Part shown: positions 7,223 to 15,125 of the stretch, one piece after another | How the letters are laid out: every line of letters starts with the position of its first letter | Position numbering within the stretch: position 1 is the first letter of the stretch | The notes under the pieces: model-generated | Told to the model about the DNA's origin: nothing | Databases searched by the model: none | What the model saw: only the letters and a program-made list of their open reading frames with translations | Assembly (NCBI GenBank): GCA_018240935.1 | Contig: JAFEEV010000096.1 | Location: 1-16,875 of the forward strand | Direction of reading: 5' to 3' | DNA length: 16,875 nucleotides | DNA from: Pseudomonadota bacterium | GTDB lineage: Bacteria; Pseudomonadota; Gammaproteobacteria; Burkholderiales; Nitrosomonadaceae | Translations under genes and position numbers: made by a program

Positions 7223-7801
7223 ATGAATTATCACAAGCGCTGCTGGCTGTGTCTTCTTACATTTTTGCCATTTCTATCGGGATGCGTTCCCATGTTTGCC
7301 ATCGGCACTGCGGCCGGAACAGGCGCATATATCTCCGAAGATCGCAGAACGAGTGGTATGTTCATCGAAGATGAAGGAATCGAACTCAAGAGTGCGCGGC
7401 GCATTAATCAGCAATTCGGCGATAAAGTGCACATCAACGTCACGAGCTATAACCGAATGGTGTTATTGACCGGTGAGGCTCCTTCGGAAACGATCAAAAC
7501 GGATATCGGTAAACTCGTAATGGGTGTCGACAATGTGCGCAGAATTTTCAACGAAATTGCGATCGCCGGAAATACTTCTCTGGCTTCACGCAGTAACGAC
7601 ACACTGCTGACTTCAAAAGTGAAAGCACGTTTTCTTGCTGAACGGAAATTCCAAATCAATCACGTCAAAATCGTGACTGAAAACGAAGTTGTCTATTTGC
7701 TCGGCGTAGTCACGCGTCAGGAAGCCGATAGCGCAGCGCAGATTGCCAGCTCTACCTCAGGTGTGAAAAAGGTAGTGAAGGTATTCGAATATTTGAATTA
7801 A
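7223..7801 (+). CDS. Two-BON-domain outer-membrane lipoprotein (DolP/YraP-like)
   Basis: A 192-residue exported protein. The signal peptide ends in the lipobox LSGC with Cys21, so the mature protein should be acylated. The rest contains two BON domains (about residues 50-115 and 125-190), each ending in a 'V-x-x-V...I/V-x-x-V-x-x-V' pattern, for example GVDNVRRIFNEI and GVKKVVKVFEYL. BON domains bind phospholipid or other membrane surfaces, and the E. coli relative DolP supports outer-membrane integrity. Translation starts at ATG 7223 behind CGGAG. The glcD-like gene begins 17 bases after its stop, so the two are probably co-transcribed. No functional link between them is obvious. Confidence 0.85.
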   Translation: MNYHKRCWLCLLTFLPFLSGCVPMFAIGTAAGTGAYISEDRRTSGMFIEDEGIELKSARRINQQFGDKVHINVTSYNRMVLLTGEAPSETIKTDIGKLVMGVDNVRRIFNEIAIAGNTSLASRSNDTLLTSKVKARFLAERKFQINHVKIVTENEVVYLLGVVTRQEADSAAQIASSTSGVKKVVKVFEYLN

Positions 7802-7818
7802 TCACATCTTTTACCTAC

Positions 7819-9195
7819 ATGTTGCCGGAAAGCCTGCGCCTTGAATTACTTGCTGCGTTTCCACCGGACCGCTTTTATACCGATCCGGTGGATTGCTATG
7901 CATATGCTTATGACAACAGCCGCAAGATTTTTCCTCCCGATGCGGTGCTGTTTCCACTTACAAGTGAGGAAGTAAAACACGCCGTTATTCTATGCAATCG
8001 CCACCAAGTGCCGCTTATTCCGCGCGGACGCGGCACCGGAACGGCGGGCGGCAGCTTACCTGAGGCGGGCGGCATTGCCTTGTCGATGGAGCGCATGACG
8101 AAAATCATTTCGATTGACCCCGCCAATCGCGTTATCGTGGCTGAACCAGGTGTATTGAACCAAGCCGTGCAAGATGCCGTCAAGCCTCACGGTTTTTTCT
8201 GGCCGCCGGATCCCTCCAGCGCCATGTTCTCTAGTATAGGCGGCAATATCGCCACCGGAGCGGGCGGTCCGCACGCGGTCAAGTATGGCACCACCAGAGA
8301 ACATGTGCTTGGATTGAAAGCCGTTACAGGCGCAGGCGATTACATTACCACCGGATGCTATACCACTAAAGGAGTCGTTGGGTACGATCTCACCCGTCTA
8401 CTGATCGGCTCGGAAGGCACACTCGCTGTCATTACGGAAGCAACACTAAAGCTTACCGCATTGCCCGGTGCCGTGGCTGGTATTACGGCGCATTTTCGTG
8501 ATTTAACGAGCTGCACCGCCGCCATCGTTAGAATTATGGCATTACCGCAATTGCCAAGTGCGTTGGAATTTTTGGATGCCGGCTCACTGAATCTCATAAG
8601 AAACCGTTTCCCTGACATGCTGCCAACTGATACGCAGGCCATGTTGATGATTGAAGTTGATGGTTCTCATAGCGATATTAGTGATGCCGTTTCAGCAATT
8701 CTTGCGGCATGTCAATCCGATGGCCTGATTCAAGCCGGCCAAGTAGAGAGCACCGCTTCATTATGGCAGGCTCGCAAAGCGCTTTCACCACTGCTGCGTG
8801 AAATTGCTCCGAAAAAAATTAACGAAGATATAGTTGTGCCTGTCGACACATTACCGCAATTTCTCGACGGGCTAACGCAACTCAGTGAGCGTTATCAACT
8901 ACATAATGTCAATTTCGGCCATGCCGGCAATGGCAACATTCATGTAAATCTATTGATCAATCCTGACGATGCTGGCGAAGTAGCGCGAGCCGAGTGCTGT
9001 CTGGATGAGATATTCGATCTCGTCATCAAACTGCGCGGAACACTCTCAGGTGAACATGGCGTCGGCAGTGAGAAACGAGCTTTTGTGACCAAGGAAATTG
9101 ATCGAGTAACGCTGGAGTTAATGCGAAATATCAAACGGCTGTTTGATCCTAACAATATTCTCAATCCGGGTAAGTTATTTCCCAAACAAGATTAA
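7819..9195 (+). CDS. FAD-binding oxidase, GlcD/D-lactate dehydrogenase family
   Basis: A 458-residue flavoenzyme of the PCMH/VAO type. The N-terminal FAD_binding_4 domain (about residues 40-215) includes IPRGRGTGTAGGSLPEAGG, SSIGGNIATGAGGPHAVKYG and GYDLTRLLIGSEGTLAVIT. The FAD-oxidase C-terminal domain holds the catalytic-site motifs NFGHAGNGNIHVN and LSGEHGVGSEKRAF. Such enzymes oxidise glycolate, D-lactate or other 2-hydroxy acids and pass electrons to a quinone or partner subunit. GlcE and GlcF partners are not adjacent, so the substrate is unresolved and a single-subunit D-lactate or D-2-hydroxyglutarate dehydrogenase is possible. The ribosome-binding sequence is weak, so translation may depend on coupling to the BON gene upstream. 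Confidence 0.88.
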   Translation: MLPESLRLELLAAFPPDRFYTDPVDCYAYAYDNSRKIFPPDAVLFPLTSEEVKHAVILCNRHQVPLIPRGRGTGTAGGSLPEAGGIALSMERMTKIISIDPANRVIVAEPGVLNQAVQDAVKPHGFFWPPDPSSAMFSSIGGNIATGAGGPHAVKYGTTREHVLGLKAVTGAGDYITTGCYTTKGVVGYDLTRLLIGSEGTLAVITEATLKLTALPGAVAGITAHFRDLTSCTAAIVRIMALPQLPSALEFLDAGSLNLIRNRFPDMLPTDTQAMLMIEVDGSHSDISDAVSAILAACQSDGLIQAGQVESTASLWQARKALSPLLREIAPKKINEDIVVPVDTLPQFLDGLTQLSERYQLHNVNFGHAGNGNIHVNLLINPDDAGEVARAECCLDEIFDLVIKLRGTLSGEHGVGSEKRAFVTKEIDRVTLELMRNIKRLFDPNNILNPGKLFPKQD

Positions 9196-9220
9196 CTTGA
9201 GAGCTTTTATTGCATGAAGC

Positions 9221-9267
9221 GCTTGTGATATTTGCCGATCGACCGGTAACGATCAAATATCACAAGC
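9221..9267. terminator. Long hairpin between convergent glcD-like gene and ctaB
   Basis: GCTTGTGATATTTG (9221-9234) pairs perfectly over 14 bp with CAAATATCACAAGC (9254-9267). A small inner stem (9238-9241 with 9250-9253) is also possible. It lies in the 86-base space between converging genes. No T-run follows on either strand, so it may work as a factor-dependent terminator or 3'-end stabiliser. Confidence 0.55.
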
Positions 9268-9281
9268 CAAACTCATCTAAT

Positions 9282-10184
9282 TCAAAAAAAGAAATAGTGA
9301 TCCGCTAGTAATGCGACGAACAATAGCGCCAGATAAAGTATCGAATAACGAAATGCTTCTCGAGCCAATTGATCGCTGTAATTACGATAAATTTCAACAG
9401 CGTAATACATGAAAATGCCATTGAGTATTGTAGAGCTTACCAAATATATCAATCCGCTCATTTGCGTGACATAAGGCAGTATTGTGATTACACACAAAAT
9501 AACGGTATACAACAATACTTGCAATTTTGTGTACTGATCACCATGCGTTACCGGCAACATCGGCATGCCGATTGAGGCATATTCTTTCTTTCTGTAAAGC
9601 GCAAGGGCCCAAAAATGGGGTGGAGTCCAAGCGAATATAATCAAGAAGAGCAATAACGCATCGCTGGCAATCTCACCCGTTACAGCCGTCCATCCGAGTA
9701 CTGGCGGCATAGCACCAGAGGCTCCCCCAATCACAATATTTTGCGGTGTCAATGGTTTTAGAATTACCGTATAAATAATGGCATAGCCCACAAAAGTACC
9801 TAAGGTTAACCACATAGTTAATTCATTTACCCATTCATACAATATGAAGAGTCCGGTTCCACCTACGATTAATAGAAAAAAGAGTGTTTCTGGAACACTC
9901 ACTTTTCCTTGCGGCAATGGACGGCCTTTTGTTCGAGCCATTACCGCATCCATTTTTTGTTCTACTAAACAATTTAAGGCGGCCGCTGCACCAGCCACTA
10001 ATGCAATACCTGTTGTGCCCAGGAGCAATATATCTAAGGGCACAGCACCAGGAACCGCCATAAACATACCTATGACTGCTGTAAAAACAATGAGTGATAC
10101 CACACGCGGTTTGGTCAGCCGATAAAACTGATTGATTCGTGATGCTGTCGCATGCAATGTCATACTGATGGCCATATCATTCAT
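9282..10184 (-). CDS. ctaB: Protohaem IX farnesyltransferase (haem O synthase)
   Basis: CtaB (CyoE/COX10) adds a farnesyl group to haem B to give haem O, the precursor of haem A in aa3 oxidases. The 300-residue protein is polytopic, with about eight or nine membrane segments. It has the prenyltransferase signature NCLVEQKMDAVMARTKGRPLP (about residues 71-91), with E in the first acidic position. It also has the GGASGAMPPVLGW and WTPPHFWALALYRKKEYAS-GMPMLP motifs. An AAGGAGATGA ribosome-binding sequence precedes ATG 10184. It is the last gene of the cox cluster here, 68 bases after the Sco-like gene, where ctaA would be expected. Confidence 0.96.
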   Translation of the reverse strand: MNDMAISMTLHATASRINQFYRLTKPRVVSLIVFTAVIGMFMAVPGAVPLDILLLGTTGIALVAGAAAALNCLVEQKMDAVMARTKGRPLPQGKVSVPETLFFLLIVGGTGLFILYEWVNELTMWLTLGTFVGYAIIYTVILKPLTPQNIVIGGASGAMPPVLGWTAVTGEIASDALLLFLIIFAWTPPHFWALALYRKKEYASIGMPMLPVTHGDQYTKLQVLLYTVILCVITILPYVTQMSGLIYLVSSTILNGIFMYYAVEIYRNYSDQLAREAFRYSILYLALLFVALLADHYFFF

Positions 10185-10223
10185 CTCCTTGCAAATCGAG
10201 TATTCTGATCTATTGATTTAAAC

Positions 10224-10245
10224 AGTTTTCCAATCAGGGAAAACT
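10224..10245 (-). other. Hairpin between the Sco-like gene and ctaB
   Basis: AGTTTTCC (10224-10231) and GGAAAACT (10238-10245) form a perfect 8-bp stem with a 6-base loop, 8 bases after the stop of the upstream gene. On the transcribed strand GTTTAAATC follows, so it is at most a weak terminator. It may set a different expression level for ctaB. Confidence 0.45.
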
Positions 10246-10252
10246 ACCATTC

Positions 10253-10834
10253 TTAATGTTCTATTTGTGATACATGCAGTAATCTTTTCAGATCACGCCC
10301 CATTTTGGTACCGTCAACTTTTTCCGGAAATCGCATCATTAAATTACCTATTGGATCAATCAGGTAAATATGCTTTGTTTGTGTTTCAGTATTTTCGATA
10401 CCCCCCAGAATCTCGGTATCTTTGGCGTTAACAAAGAATGTACCTTCATATTCCTTAACTAACTCTGCATCAGGTGCAATACCGTCATTAATTAACCAGA
10501 GTCTTTCAATTCGATGTTTTTCTTTCCCTTGCACCATTCTGACTTGACGCATGAAATATAGCTTCTCTTTGCATTGCTCATCGCAATGACCGGAGTCCAC
10601 TGTAACCAGCACCCATTTACCATGCAGATCTTTCATGCGGAGTATCGTATTGTCTATCAGATTTGTGCCCTTTCCTGAAATCTTCGTGACTGGTAACAAA
10701 TCTCCGTAATGAGTACTGTTGGGTCTATATTCAAAAAAATAGAGAATATAAGAAATCATTACAGGAGCACACATAAGTGCTAGTAATAATAACAGCTTAC
10801 GTCTATTCGATTTTTTTATTTCTTCGCTTGACAT
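10253..10834 (-). CDS. Sco-like, membrane-anchored thioredoxin-fold protein of the cox cluster
   Basis: A 193-residue protein with a basic N-terminus, one membrane anchor (about residues 12-33) and a periplasmic domain. Cys84 and Cys88 form a CxxxC pair in VTVDSGHCDEQCKEKLYF. His155 lies in TKHIYLIDPIGNLMMRF, where Sco proteins place their copper-ligand histidine. The layout resembles Sco1/SenC, which delivers copper to or reduces the CuA site of CoxB. The usual Cys-Pro after the second cysteine is absent, so it may be a divergent or purely redox member. It overlaps the 3' end of the SURF1 gene by 32 bases, implying tight coupling. The role is inferred from residues and position. Confidence 0.72.
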   Translation of the reverse strand: MSSEEIKKSNRRKLLLLLALMCAPVMISYILYFFEYRPNSTHYGDLLPVTKISGKGTNLIDNTILRMKDLHGKWVLVTVDSGHCDEQCKEKLYFMRQVRMVQGKEKHRIERLWLINDGIAPDAELVKEYEGTFFVNAKDTEILGGIENTETQTKHIYLIDPIGNLMMRFPEKVDGTKMGRDLKRLLHVSQIEH

Positions 10835-11525
10835 TCAATACTATGAAAATAATTACTGTTGTAACAGCTAATGAGAACCATTGAACTGCATATCCTATAT
10901 TTTTAGAAGCGCCTGAATCGGGTCTATTCCAATCACGTATTAATCCGTCATTCTCATCACTTTTTTGCAAAAGCATCAGAGGTTGCATTGCTAAGCCGGT
11001 GACTTCTTGATAGCGCTGCAAATTGAAATTATCCCAAATCCGGCCTTCTACTACCTTATCTGAAAGATCAAGAGTCTTAATTTCAGGTGAAGCCGCGATT
11101 CCCGTCACCTTTAATTCGCCTTTTACTTCCACAATAGGCGGTAATATTGATCTATCACTACCTGTGGAAATCCATCCTCTGTTAACCACAACATGAAGCG
11201 GGCTGTTCGAAATTTTAAGCGGTGTAATAACATGATAACCCGCGCGCCCTTGGTGAATTTTATTATCTAAATAAATTGTATATTCAGGCAAGTATTCACC
11301 ACTTACCTCAACTTCACGATACTGAAAATCTTTCAGTTTTACTAAAGTTGCAGGCAATGTAATTGCTGGTTGCTTTGCATATTGTTCTAATTGCTCGTGC
11401 TTCTCATTTTTTTCTTCCGCACGTGATAGTTGCCACTTCCCAAGTTCAATAAAAATTATTACAAAAACAATCGTAATTAAGATTGCCCATAATTTTGGCT
11501 CAAAACGATAGTTCAGTACATTCAT
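10803..11525 (-). CDS. SURF1-family cytochrome oxidase assembly protein
   Basis: SURF1 (Shy1) proteins help insert haem A into subunit I of cytochrome oxidase. The 240-residue protein has the family topology of two membrane helices (about residues 12-29 and 215-233) flanking a periplasmic domain. Recognisable family segments are 'LGKWQLSRAEEK' after helix 1, 'YLDNKIHQGRAGYHVITPL', 'VVVNRGWI' and 'NIGYAVQWFSLAVT' at helix 2. It is separated from coxC by 219 bases, which contain a large hairpin, and overlaps the next gene by 32 bases. Confidence 0.93.
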   Translation of the reverse strand: MNVLNYRFEPKLWAILITIVFVIIFIELGKWQLSRAEEKNEKHEQLEQYAKQPAITLPATLVKLKDFQYREVEVSGEYLPEYTIYLDNKIHQGRAGYHVITPLKISNSPLHVVVNRGWISTGSDRSILPPIVEVKGELKVTGIAASPEIKTLDLSDKVVEGRIWDNFNLQRYQEVTGLAMQPLMLLQKSDENDGLIRDWNRPDSGASKNIGYAVQWFSLAVTTVIIFIVLNVKRRNKKIE

Positions 11526-11635
11526 CTTGATTGAATGCGCAAAATGAAATGTTGGTTTCTGAGTAAAAAATCTCTATCTATCTTTTTATTGAAACCAAAA
11601 TTATTTCTGATGATCATTTAATTTTTGAAACAAAA

Positions 11636-11717
11636 ATTCCAGCCGTTTTCACAGATTATTGTTGTATTTCATCTTAAAACTTGAAACTCACAACTCCATC
11701 GGCGCAAAGGCTGGAAT
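11636..11717 (-). other. Nested hairpin element between coxC and the SURF1 gene
   Basis: Outer arms ATTCCAGCC (11636-11644) and GGCTGGAAT (11709-11717) enclose an inner hairpin. There GTTGT (11661-11665) pairs with ACAAC (11690-11694) and TTTCA (11667-11671) with TGAAA (11682-11686). On the transcribed strand the outer stem is followed by TTTTTG. It could be an attenuator or partial terminator after coxC, or an mRNA-processing site. The rest of the 219-base gap holds no supported reading frame. Confidence 0.5.
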
Positions 11718-11744
11718 CTTATTTTTTGCAACTGAATGAACTAC

Positions 11745-12602
11745 TTACATCAAATACACAAACACAAACAATCCAAGCCAAACTACGTCCACAAAGTGCC
11801 AGTACCAAGCTACACCTTCAAAACCGAAGTGATGTTCAGGCGTGAAGTGCCCAGCTGCACTGCGGCAATAAATGACGAATAGCATGATCGTTCCAATTGT
11901 CACGTGAAAACCGTGAAATCCTGTCAACATAAAAAATGTTGAGCCATATGCTCCAGTTGATAATTTCAGATTTAAATCGTTATATGCATGGACATATTCA
12001 TAAGCTTGACATGCAATAAACGTTGCGCCTAAAGCTACAGTTGCCAACAGCCATAATTTCAGTCCATCGCGTCTGTTTTCTTTTAATCTCCAATGCGCAA
12101 TCGTAACCGTCACACCCGAAGTCAAAAGTAACAGTGTATTAAATGCTGGTAATCCCCAAGCTCCCATTGATGTGAATTTTTCGTGTTCACCAGGGCCAGC
12201 AGTTGGCCATTTGCCATCATATGCTGACCAAAACGTATTACCTAACACCGTACTTTCTTCTTGTAACCATGGTATGGAGAAATTTCGCATGTAAAAGAGT
12301 GCGCCAAAAAAAGCACAGAAAAACATGACTTCAGTAAAAATAAACCAGCTCATTCCCCAGCGGAATGAACGATCTACCTGTTCTCCGTATTTACCACTCT
12401 CACTTTCTCTAGCTACGGTTCCGAACCATCCAAACATCATATAGATCAAAATTGCAAAACCGATCGCTAACAAACCATAGCCTAACTCCATTTTATTCAT
12501 TGTCAAGGCTGCGCCTGATCCCATGAATAAAATTGCCGTCGATCCGATAATTGGATACGACGATGGAGCTGGGACGTAATAGTGTCCTGATTCTTGACTC
12601 AT
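11745..12602 (-). CDS. coxC: Cytochrome c oxidase subunit III
   Basis: Subunit III stabilises the oxidase and supports proton uptake in subunit I, without redox cofactors. The 285-residue protein has the seven-helix pattern. It includes FRWGMSWFIFTEVMFFCAFFGALFYMR (positions about 81-107, with the conserved glutamate), PAFNTLLLLTSGVTVTIAHW, FFMLTGFHGFHVTIGT and the C-terminal VAWYWHFVDVVWLGLFVFVYL. Length and order are typical of betaproteobacteria. A strong AAGGAGAG ribosome-binding sequence precedes ATG 12602. It lies 34 bases downstream of the DUF2970 gene. Confidence 0.97.
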   Translation of the reverse strand: MSQESGHYYVPAPSSYPIIGSTAILFMGSGAALTMNKMELGYGLLAIGFAILIYMMFGWFGTVARESESGKYGEQVDRSFRWGMSWFIFTEVMFFCAFFGALFYMRNFSIPWLQEESTVLGNTFWSAYDGKWPTAGPGEHEKFTSMGAWGLPAFNTLLLLTSGVTVTIAHWRLKENRRDGLKLWLLATVALGATFIACQAYEYVHAYNDLNLKLSTGAYGSTFFMLTGFHGFHVTIGTIMLFVIYCRSAAGHFTPEHHFGFEGVAWYWHFVDVVWLGLFVFVYLM

Positions 12603-12636
12603 TCTTCTCTCCTTCGACTTATGTTTTTTTCAATTT

Positions 12637-12849
12637 CTAACTAACTACCAATCTGACTAAAAGCATGATACTAATTACAAAAAGAATACCCCCGATAATA
12701 CCGCCAACAATCAATTGAGTCGGCTTCAATGTAGCCGCATCATTCTCGAGATCGCTTTTTTTCCGTATTCCCATAAAGGCGAACATTACTGCCTTCGCAA
12801 CTTGCCATACCGTTGCTACCTTCTGTTTTTCGACAGTATCGTTACTCAA
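12637..12849 (-). CDS. DUF2970 small membrane protein
   Basis: A 70-residue protein with a polar N-terminus, 'WQVAKAVMFAFMGIRKKSDLENDAA' and one C-terminal membrane helix (about residues 46-69). This pattern and its place between ctaG and coxC fit DUF2970, a short family common in betaproteobacterial cox clusters. Its function is not established; a structural or assembly role in the oxidase is inferred from position. It starts 10 bases after the ctaG stop. Confidence 0.82.
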   Translation of the reverse strand: MSNDTVEKQKVATVWQVAKAVMFAFMGIRKKSDLENDAATLKPTQLIVGGIIGGILFVISIMLLVRLVVS

Positions 12850-12859
12850 TTTTCATCCT

Positions 12860-13408
12860 CTATTTTTTGATCGTGCTAGCACCATCAGGCAATTCGAAAA
12901 ATGTATACGAAATTGTCACCGTGTGAATATCTGTTGGTAATCCCGGTTCAATTACAAATTGAACCGGCATTTGTCTCACTTCATTGGGCTTAAGAACTTG
13001 CTTTGTAAAACAAAAACATTCAAATTTCTTCAAATGCTTATCCAGAAAGCGAGGACTATAACTGGGTATTGCTTGCCCAATCATTTCGCGCTCTGAATTA
13101 TTAGCAATTTCATACATCACAGTAATTGGTTCTCCTGGATGAATGCGAGCACTCCGTTGCAGTGGTTTAAATTGCCACGGTAATCCTCGTGTATTTGCAT
13201 CAAACTCCACTGTAACAAATCTCTCTTCATCCACCCAGTTGTTATCTTTAACCAACACATCCGGTTTGAGTAAATTATTGATACCAGTCACTTCACAAAA
13301 CTTTTCATAAAATGGCACTAAAGCGTAACCAAATACAAACATGATCAATGTGAAAACTAACAACTTTTTCATCATCAAAACATTTGCTTTTGAATTGCCA
13401 TTTACCAT
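12860..13408 (-). CDS. ctaG: Cytochrome c oxidase copper chaperone CtaG (Cox11 family)
   Basis: Cox11/CtaG delivers copper to the CuB site of subunit I. The 182-residue protein has one N-terminal membrane helix (about residues 13-33) ending in VPFYEKFCEVTG, with the conserved Cys38. A periplasmic immunoglobulin-like domain follows, with the copper-binding ECFCF motif (Cys131 and Cys133), MPVQFVIEP and the C-terminal ISYTFFEL. All key cysteines are present. Its start overlaps the last codons of the 34-residue gene upstream by 7 bases. Confidence 0.96.
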   Translation of the reverse strand: MVNGNSKANVLMMKKLLVFTLIMFVFGYALVPFYEKFCEVTGINNLLKPDVLVKDNNWVDEERFVTVEFDANTRGLPWQFKPLQRSARIHPGEPITVMYEIANNSEREMIGQAIPSYSPRFLDKHLKKFECFCFTKQVLKPNEVRQMPVQFVIEPGLPTDIHTVTISYTFFELPDGASTIKK

Positions 13409-13506
13409 TCTTTTACAATGACCGTAATATAAAGTGCTAAAACCGTAACTAACAGAAGCAGAGCCGTTCTATACTTTTTTCGCTTGTTATCTGTTTCTTG
13501 TGACAT
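13402..13506 (-). CDS. 34-residue cytochrome oxidase small membrane protein
   Basis: Between coxA and ctaG, ATG 13504-13506 opens a 34-codon frame (MSQETDNKRKKYRTALLLLV... ending IVKEW, TAA 13402-13404). It follows an AAGGTAA ribosome-binding sequence. The peptide has a polar, basic N-terminus and one membrane helix (about residues 14-31). Its end overlaps ctaG by 7 bases. Similar tiny proteins at this position in other betaproteobacterial cox clusters are annotated as small oxidase assembly proteins. The function is unproven, but signals and context support a real gene. Confidence 0.82.
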   Translation of the reverse strand: MSQETDNKRKKYRTALLLLVTVLALYITVIVKEW

Positions 13507-13522
13507 ATGCTATTACCTTGTT

Positions 13523-15109
13523 TTACTGCACAACAGGTGGCTTCTCAAAACTATGATATGGAGCTGGTGTTGGCAAATGTGTCCACTCCAGCGTTGTAGC
13601 ACCATCCCACGGTTTTTGAGGAGCTTTTTCTCCACTACGTATGCAATTGATCATAACGTATAAGAAAAGAAGCTGTGTCAAACCAAACCCGAATGCGCCG
13701 ATACTTGAGATCATATTGAAATCGGCAAATTGCAGATTGTAATCTGGAATTCTGCGCGGCATGCCGGCCAATCCCAAGAAATGTTGAACAAAGAAGGTCA
13801 AATTAAAGAAGAACATTGACAACCAAAAATGCGTTTTACCCAGTGTTTCGTTATACATGCGACCTGTCCACTTCGGAATCCAATAATATGCACCAGCAAA
13901 CAGCGCAAATAATGATCCAGAAACCAATACGTAGTGGAAGTGAGCGATCACATAATAAGTATCTTGTACTTGAATATCAATTGGCACAATTGCACATATG
14001 ACGCCGCTAAAACCGCCAATCACGAACAGAAAAATAAATCCAATCGCGAATAACATAGGCGTTTCAAATGTCATTGATCCGCGCCACATTGTTGCAGTCC
14101 AATTAAATACTTTCACCCCAGTTGGAACAGCAATCAGCATAGTTGCATACATGAAGAACAGCTGTCCTACTGTTGGCATACCAGCCGTAAACATATGATG
14201 CGCCCAAACAACGCACGACAGAATCGCGATTGACGCTGTTGCATACACCATTGAGGAATAGCCAAACAATGGTTTGCGAGAAAATGTTGGAATTACTTCA
14301 GACACGATGCCGAATGATGGCAGAATCATGATGTAAACTTCCGGATGACCGAAGAACCAGAAAATATGCTGGAACATGACCGGATCACCACCACCCGCTG
14401 CATTAAAAAAGCTTGTGCCGAAATGACGGTCGGTCAGCAACATTGTTACAGTACCAGCCAGAACAGGCATTACCAATACCAACAAATATGCAGTAATCAA
14501 CCACGTCCATACAAACATTGGCATTTTCATCAACGTCATGCCTGGTGCACGCATATTCAAAATGGTAGTGATAATATTAATTGATCCCATAATTGAAGAT
14601 GCACCCAAGATATGAACTGCAAAAATCATCAGATCCACACCCAGTCCACCTTGAGTCGACAAAGGCGGATAGAATGTCCACCCCCCAGCTGCTGCACCGC
14701 CAGGTACAAAGAATGAGCTAACTAACAGAGTCGCCGCCGGAATCAACAACCAAAAACTCCAGTTGTTCATACGGGCAAATGCCATATCAGGGGCACCAAT
14801 CATTAGTGGCACTTGCCAATTAGCAAAACCCACAAATGCCGGCATGATGGCGCCAAACACCATAATCAAACCATGCAACGTTGTAAATTGATTAAATAAT
14901 TCAGGTTGCAAAATTTGGATTCCCGGTTGAAACAATTCAGCACGGATACCCAGCGCCAATGTTCCACCAGTAAGAAACATTGCAAAACTGAACCACAAGT
15001 ACATTGTTCCAATGTCTTTGTGATTGGTTGTCGTAATCCAACGCATTATTCCGCTTGGATGATGGTCGTCATGTTCGTGACCGTGTGCGTCACCATGTAC
15101 TGCTGCCAT
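13523..15109 (-). CDS. coxA: Cytochrome c oxidase subunit I (aa3-type, A1 subfamily)
   Basis: The catalytic subunit reduces oxygen to water at the haem-CuB centre and pumps protons. The 528-residue, 12-helix protein keeps all ligands: His79 (TTLHGLIMVFG) and His392 for the low-spin haem, His390 (HFHYV) for the high-spin haem, and His255, His304 and His305 for CuB. Tyr259 of GHPEVYIM is the cross-linked tyrosine. Glu257 marks the A1 type with a D-channel, and Lys333 in PTGVKVFNW fits the K-channel. The N-terminus is histidine- and aspartate-rich, as in related CoxA proteins. A strong AAAGGAGA precedes ATG 15109. It lies 16 bases after coxB. Confidence 0.98.
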   Translation of the reverse strand: MAAVHGDAHGHEHDDHHPSGIMRWITTTNHKDIGTMYLWFSFAMFLTGGTLALGIRAELFQPGIQILQPELFNQFTTLHGLIMVFGAIMPAFVGFANWQVPLMIGAPDMAFARMNNWSFWLLIPAATLLVSSFFVPGGAAAGGWTFYPPLSTQGGLGVDLMIFAVHILGASSIMGSINIITTILNMRAPGMTLMKMPMFVWTWLITAYLLVLVMPVLAGTVTMLLTDRHFGTSFFNAAGGGDPVMFQHIFWFFGHPEVYIMILPSFGIVSEVIPTFSRKPLFGYSSMVYATASIAILSCVVWAHHMFTAGMPTVGQLFFMYATMLIAVPTGVKVFNWTATMWRGSMTFETPMLFAIGFIFLFVIGGFSGVICAIVPIDIQVQDTYYVIAHFHYVLVSGSLFALFAGAYYWIPKWTGRMYNETLGKTHFWLSMFFFNLTFFVQHFLGLAGMPRRIPDYNLQFADFNMISSIGAFGFGLTQLLFLYVMINCIRSGEKAPQKPWDGATTLEWTHLPTPAPYHSFEKPPVVQ

Positions 15110-15125
15110 AGTTATCTCCTTTTAC

